Of a stretch of DNA of 64,000 bases, positions 60,815-64,000 are shown in pieces. The notes beneath the pieces were generated by a model. That model had not been told where the DNA came from and did no database searches. It saw nothing but the letters and a program-made list of their open reading frames with translations. The stretch spans positions 44,654 through 108,653 of the forward strand of contig QEOQ01000307.1 of assembly GCA_010279815.1 (NCBI GenBank), in the 5' to 3' direction. The translations under genes were made by a program, and so were the position numbers. This stretch comes from Brachionus plicatilis. Lineage: Eukaryota; Rotifera; Eurotatoria; Ploima; Brachionidae. The first letter of the stretch is position 1. Every line of letters starts with the position of its first letter.

Positions 60815-63800
60815 TTATTCATCAAATTTGTTTTTTCGATTTTCTTTTTTGCCTAAACGACGGTAAATTTGCTTTTTGAGCTCTTTACTCTTTTGTAAAC
60901 GCTTCAAATCTCGTTTTTCCTCTTCTTTTTTGTGCTTCTTTATCATTTGAGTCTGATGCTCTTGCTTAGCTTTTACACGATGTTCATAAACTTTTTTGAA
61001 CATTTTCATAACACTAGCCATCTAATTGAAAAAAAAAAAATATTACAAATCAAAAATTTTGACATAACAAAATTCAACCTTTTGCTCCTCAGGTTCTCGA
61101 ACAATGGCCACTCGTTGTTTTTCCAAAGGATCGATTTGAACAGCGCCAGTCTTTGTCTTTAGACTAAAAGGCAATTTTTCTTGTAGTTTTCTTTTTATTT
61201 TTAACGGAGCAAACACTTTTTCTTCGCGCTCAATCTTTTTATACAGCGAGTTTTCATCGGGATTTATTTGAACAGATTTTTCCTTTTTCAATATTCCTAG
61301 AGTTTTGACACCGAGCCATTCTTGTTCATGTTTGACAGCCAGTAAGTTAGTTATCGGAGCGTAAAACTTGGGCACCTCAATGGCAAACCAAGAGCGCAAG
61401 AATATTGAATCACTAGCCATGATTCTGTCCTCAAAAGTTGCTCTCACACTACCGGCAGGTACCGAAGACGAGTGCAATGCTTTTTTTATTTGACCACGGA
61501 TTCCACTCACAGTCTTGATTGAGGCGCCCTCAAATTTGGACGCTTCGATCACTGTCGAAAACATGCCTTGAACAAAGGCAGTTTTGCGGAATATTTTCAG
61601 TGGTGTTCCGATCAATTTAAGCTTTTTGACAATCTGGGTCGCTTTGTTTGTCTCGACCACAACACCTGTGGCAGATATGCGAAAATTTTTCTAAATTAAA
61701 AACAATTGAAAACAAAAATTTTAATTTAAAAAAATTGAAAAATTTTTTTCTAATTGTTAAAAATTAGTTTCGTGAATGTAACATGGTGCAACGTTGAAAG
61801 TTACATCAACCGTCAAAGTCGAGAATTGTCAACCTTGATAATTGATGCTACTTTGAATGTTGTACCATGTCGCACCATTAACGAAACTAATTTTTGACTT
61901 TTAGAAAAAAAATTATTTATTTTTTTAGATTTTTTTGTTCTTTTGATGAACTATCATAATAGAGGGGAAAAAGTAGAGAAGACAAAATTTAGAGAATTTT
62001 TTAAAAAATAAAGAAAAATCATAAAAGAGAATATGCAAAATAGGCAAAAAATAAATAAAGTACTATTAGCCTCTATTATATTTGGCAATTTGAAGTTTGT
62101 GACCAATTTTGATGCTCAAAATGATCAAATCAAACTAAATCTATTAAATAAATTGTCATTTTTTAATAGAAATAATGCAGAGATAGATCTTTGGATTTAA
62201 CATACTATGTTAAATAAAATTATAAACTCTACAATATCAAAATGCACAATGCAGAGTGCACAACATCGAAATGATGCTATTTTAAGAGGAAAATTTTTTG
62301 CAGACTTTTGCACAATTTACTTTTAGATGTAAAAAAGTATGCTAAAACCATAAATTTACCTCTGCACTAATTCTATTAAAAAATCAAAATTTATTTTAGA
62401 GTTTTAGTTTGATTTGATCATTCGAACATCAAAAGTATCATAAACTCCAACTTGCCTTATATTTGTCATAAACAAAAATTTTCTATTTAATTACTTATTA
62501 TCATTTTTCTCTAAAAAAATTATTATCTTTAATGCTGACAATTAATTATCTGGTATTGTGAATTTCAAATACAAATTGAACAAAAATTCTTCATTTTTTG
62601 ATAAATTAAATTTAATAAAAAATATTAAAAAAATCATGCAACATAATTTGCTGCACCTTTTTTACATAAAATAATTTTTTTAAGAAAATAAATAAATAAA
62701 GCATCAATAAGATTAAAACAGATTATTGATTTGATTTAGTATATAAAAAGAAAATAAAAATTTTAGGAAAAAAAGGTTCAACAAAGTATGTTGCAGTATT
62801 TTTTCTAATATTTTTTATTAACTTCAATTTTAATTTATCAAAAAATTAAGAATTTTGTTCAATTTGTATTCAAAATTCACAATACCTAATTATCTTTATT
62901 TTTTTCTCTAATTTAATAATTCTCGGACCATAGTAAACTATAACCACATAAATAGTAAATTTAATAAACCACTGATTTAATAAATCAATCACAAATTTAA
63001 TTTTCAATCATACATTCAGCTCTTTTCCACTAATCTAATTGTAATACCAATAATTTCTTTTTTAAAACCAAATTTTGATTTCTATAACCATATATTTAAT
63101 AAAATAGTATCAAAAGAAGTATAAAAAATAACAAAATAAAAACACTTTTGGTTAATTTAAACCAGATTTGTTCTAAAGTCATAAAGTCAAAGCCCAACCA
63201 AGCCATCAGACTTGACTATAATTAAAGTCTTAAAATTTATGTGGCCGCCTAAATAACTACATGGAATGGAAAAAAAATTCGAATATTAATTTTGAATTAA
63301 AACTGGCTCATTTTTTGAAAGATGATAAAAAAAATAATTTATTATTTTAGAGGATTAAAAATTGATTATAACCATAAGAAATTCGGAAATGACAAGAAAT
63401 GTAAAATTAGAAACACATAAATGAAAAAAAATATTTTTTGTTTGAATAAATGTAAGCAAAAGTATTTTTATTTAATTATTTTTATACTTCTTTTCAGAGT
63501 TGTTTAAAAGTCCAAAAAAAAAGTCCGGACTTTGATTTTACTTGAGACTTATGACTTTTAAACAACTCTGCTTCTTTTGATAATTTTTTATTAAATTTAT
63601 GGTTTTTGTAATCAAAATATGATTTAAATTTACTATTTTTATGGTAGTTCTTACTATTTTTGTGGTTTGATAACATTTTCGCTCATAACTCTTTTATGAA
63701 TATTTAGCGTTTTTTTTTATCATTTTGTACTGAATTTCACAAAACCAAAAAAATTATTTTTGATTAAAAATTAAAAAAAAAAAAAAAAGTACATTTTGTG

Positions 63801-64000
63801 ATGACATGGTCTGAATAGCCAGGAATCCAGTGCCTTGAGGTGTAATCGGTCCCCAGAACGAAGCATGACAATGCATGTGCTCTGGTGTGTATTTTAAAGA
63901 TCGATTTCTCATGTTGTGATCTTGAACAAAGTAAACAGGTAGAGTTTGAAATCTGCGCCAGCCGAGTGAGATCACTAGAGGGTCATTGGTTTTTAGAATT
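60815..64000 (-). CDS. BMS1: ribosome biogenesis GTPase BMS1, C-terminal part (5' end outside window)
   Basis: Minus-strand exons: 64000-63793 (open at the window edge), 61690-61079 and 61021-60815, all phase 0. The first reads [39 protein letters not shown]; the second [52 protein letters not shown] and ASFEDR-like blocks; the third is a highly basic Lys/Arg tail. This is the conserved C-terminal region of BMS1/TSR1 proteins, and the [10 protein letters not shown] block plus tail identify BMS1. BMS1 is a nucleolar GTPase needed for early 18S rRNA processing and 40S assembly, bringing Rcl1 to pre-ribosomes. The GTPase domain is beyond the window. The 2.1-kb intron (63792-61691) holds three transposon-like elements. 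Confidence 0.96.
61760..61894. repeat. hairpin MITE in a BMS1 intron
   Basis: AAATTAGTTTCGTGAATG at the left and its near-complement (CATTAACGAAACTAATTT) at the right, with further paired words ACATGGTGCAAC / GTTGTACCATGT, form a foldback of about 135 bp. Confidence 0.65.
62552..62886. mobile_element. Mutator-like MITE, 335 bp, with 9-bp target duplication
   Basis: GGTATTGTGAATTTCAAATA at the left and its complement at the right extend as inverted repeats for about 60-80 bp. TAATTATCT is present exactly on both sides (62543-62551 and 62887-62895). Nine-base duplications with long inverted repeats point to the MULE superfamily. It has no coding capacity. Confidence 0.8.
63495..63570. mobile_element. 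76-bp mini-hAT with exact 8-bp target duplication
   Basis: CAGAGTTGTTTAAAAGTCC and GACTTTTAAACAACTCTG are the ends. CTTCTTTT flanks it on both sides (63487-63494, 63571-63578). It is a tiny member of the family at 54347-54584. Confidence 0.9.

Overview
This is a piece of a small, strongly AT-rich invertebrate nuclear genome. All recognised genes are animal genes: conventional PKC, DEG/ENaC channel, NUP160, MBOAT7, PGS1, MRPL39, BMS1 and GRWD1. Most are broken into many exons by introns. Some introns are only about 50-65 bp with GT..AG ends in poly-T/poly-A sequence; others are 1.5-3 kb and filled with decayed transposons. A monogonont rotifer (Brachionus-like) would fit this AT content, intron style and gene compactness, but the sequence does not prove the phylum.

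Layout. 1-6.8 kb (mostly minus strand): two long exons of one or two unrecognised genes (95-808 and 4938-6068), a large inverted duplication containing a terminal coding exon twice (1240-1451 minus, 1976-2187 plus), a reverse-transcriptase relic and a complete hAT element (3550-4552). 6.84-21.5 kb (+): NUP160, 17 exons visible, N-terminus missing at an ambiguous base (6835). 21.7-25.8 kb (+): a membrane-anchored SDR. 27.4-29.0 kb (+): GRWD1. 30.0-34.9 kb (+): conventional PKC. 34.9-39.7 kb: gene-free. 39.7-41.4 kb (+): MBOAT7. 41.4-44.0 kb: intergenic, with a perfect 154-bp-arm palindrome. 44.0-46.9 kb (-): PGS1. 46.9-55.3 kb: transposon-rich (complete hAT, complete pogo/Tigger-like element, a LINE reverse-transcriptase relic itself hit by a mini-hAT) around one small secreted-protein gene (50919-51239, +). 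55.3-56.8 kb (+): an intronless DEG/ENaC channel. 57.8-60.7 kb (-): MRPL39. 60.8-64.0 kb (-): the 3' part of BMS1, running off the window.

The genes do not form one pathway. Two themes recur: ribosome production (BMS1 and GRWD1 for cytosolic subunits, MRPL39 for the mitochondrial ribosome) and phospholipid metabolism and signalling (MBOAT7 on lysophosphatidylinositol, PGS1 in cardiolipin precursor synthesis, PKC responding to diacylglycerol and calcium). NUP160-SDR and BMS1-MRPL39 are tightly spaced head-to-tail pairs, 190 and 124 bp apart. Each downstream start codon is preceded almost directly by a splice-acceptor-like AG, as expected for operon-like transcription with spliced-leader trans-splicing. 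Exon models were read by eye; reading phase was checked across every junction given here.
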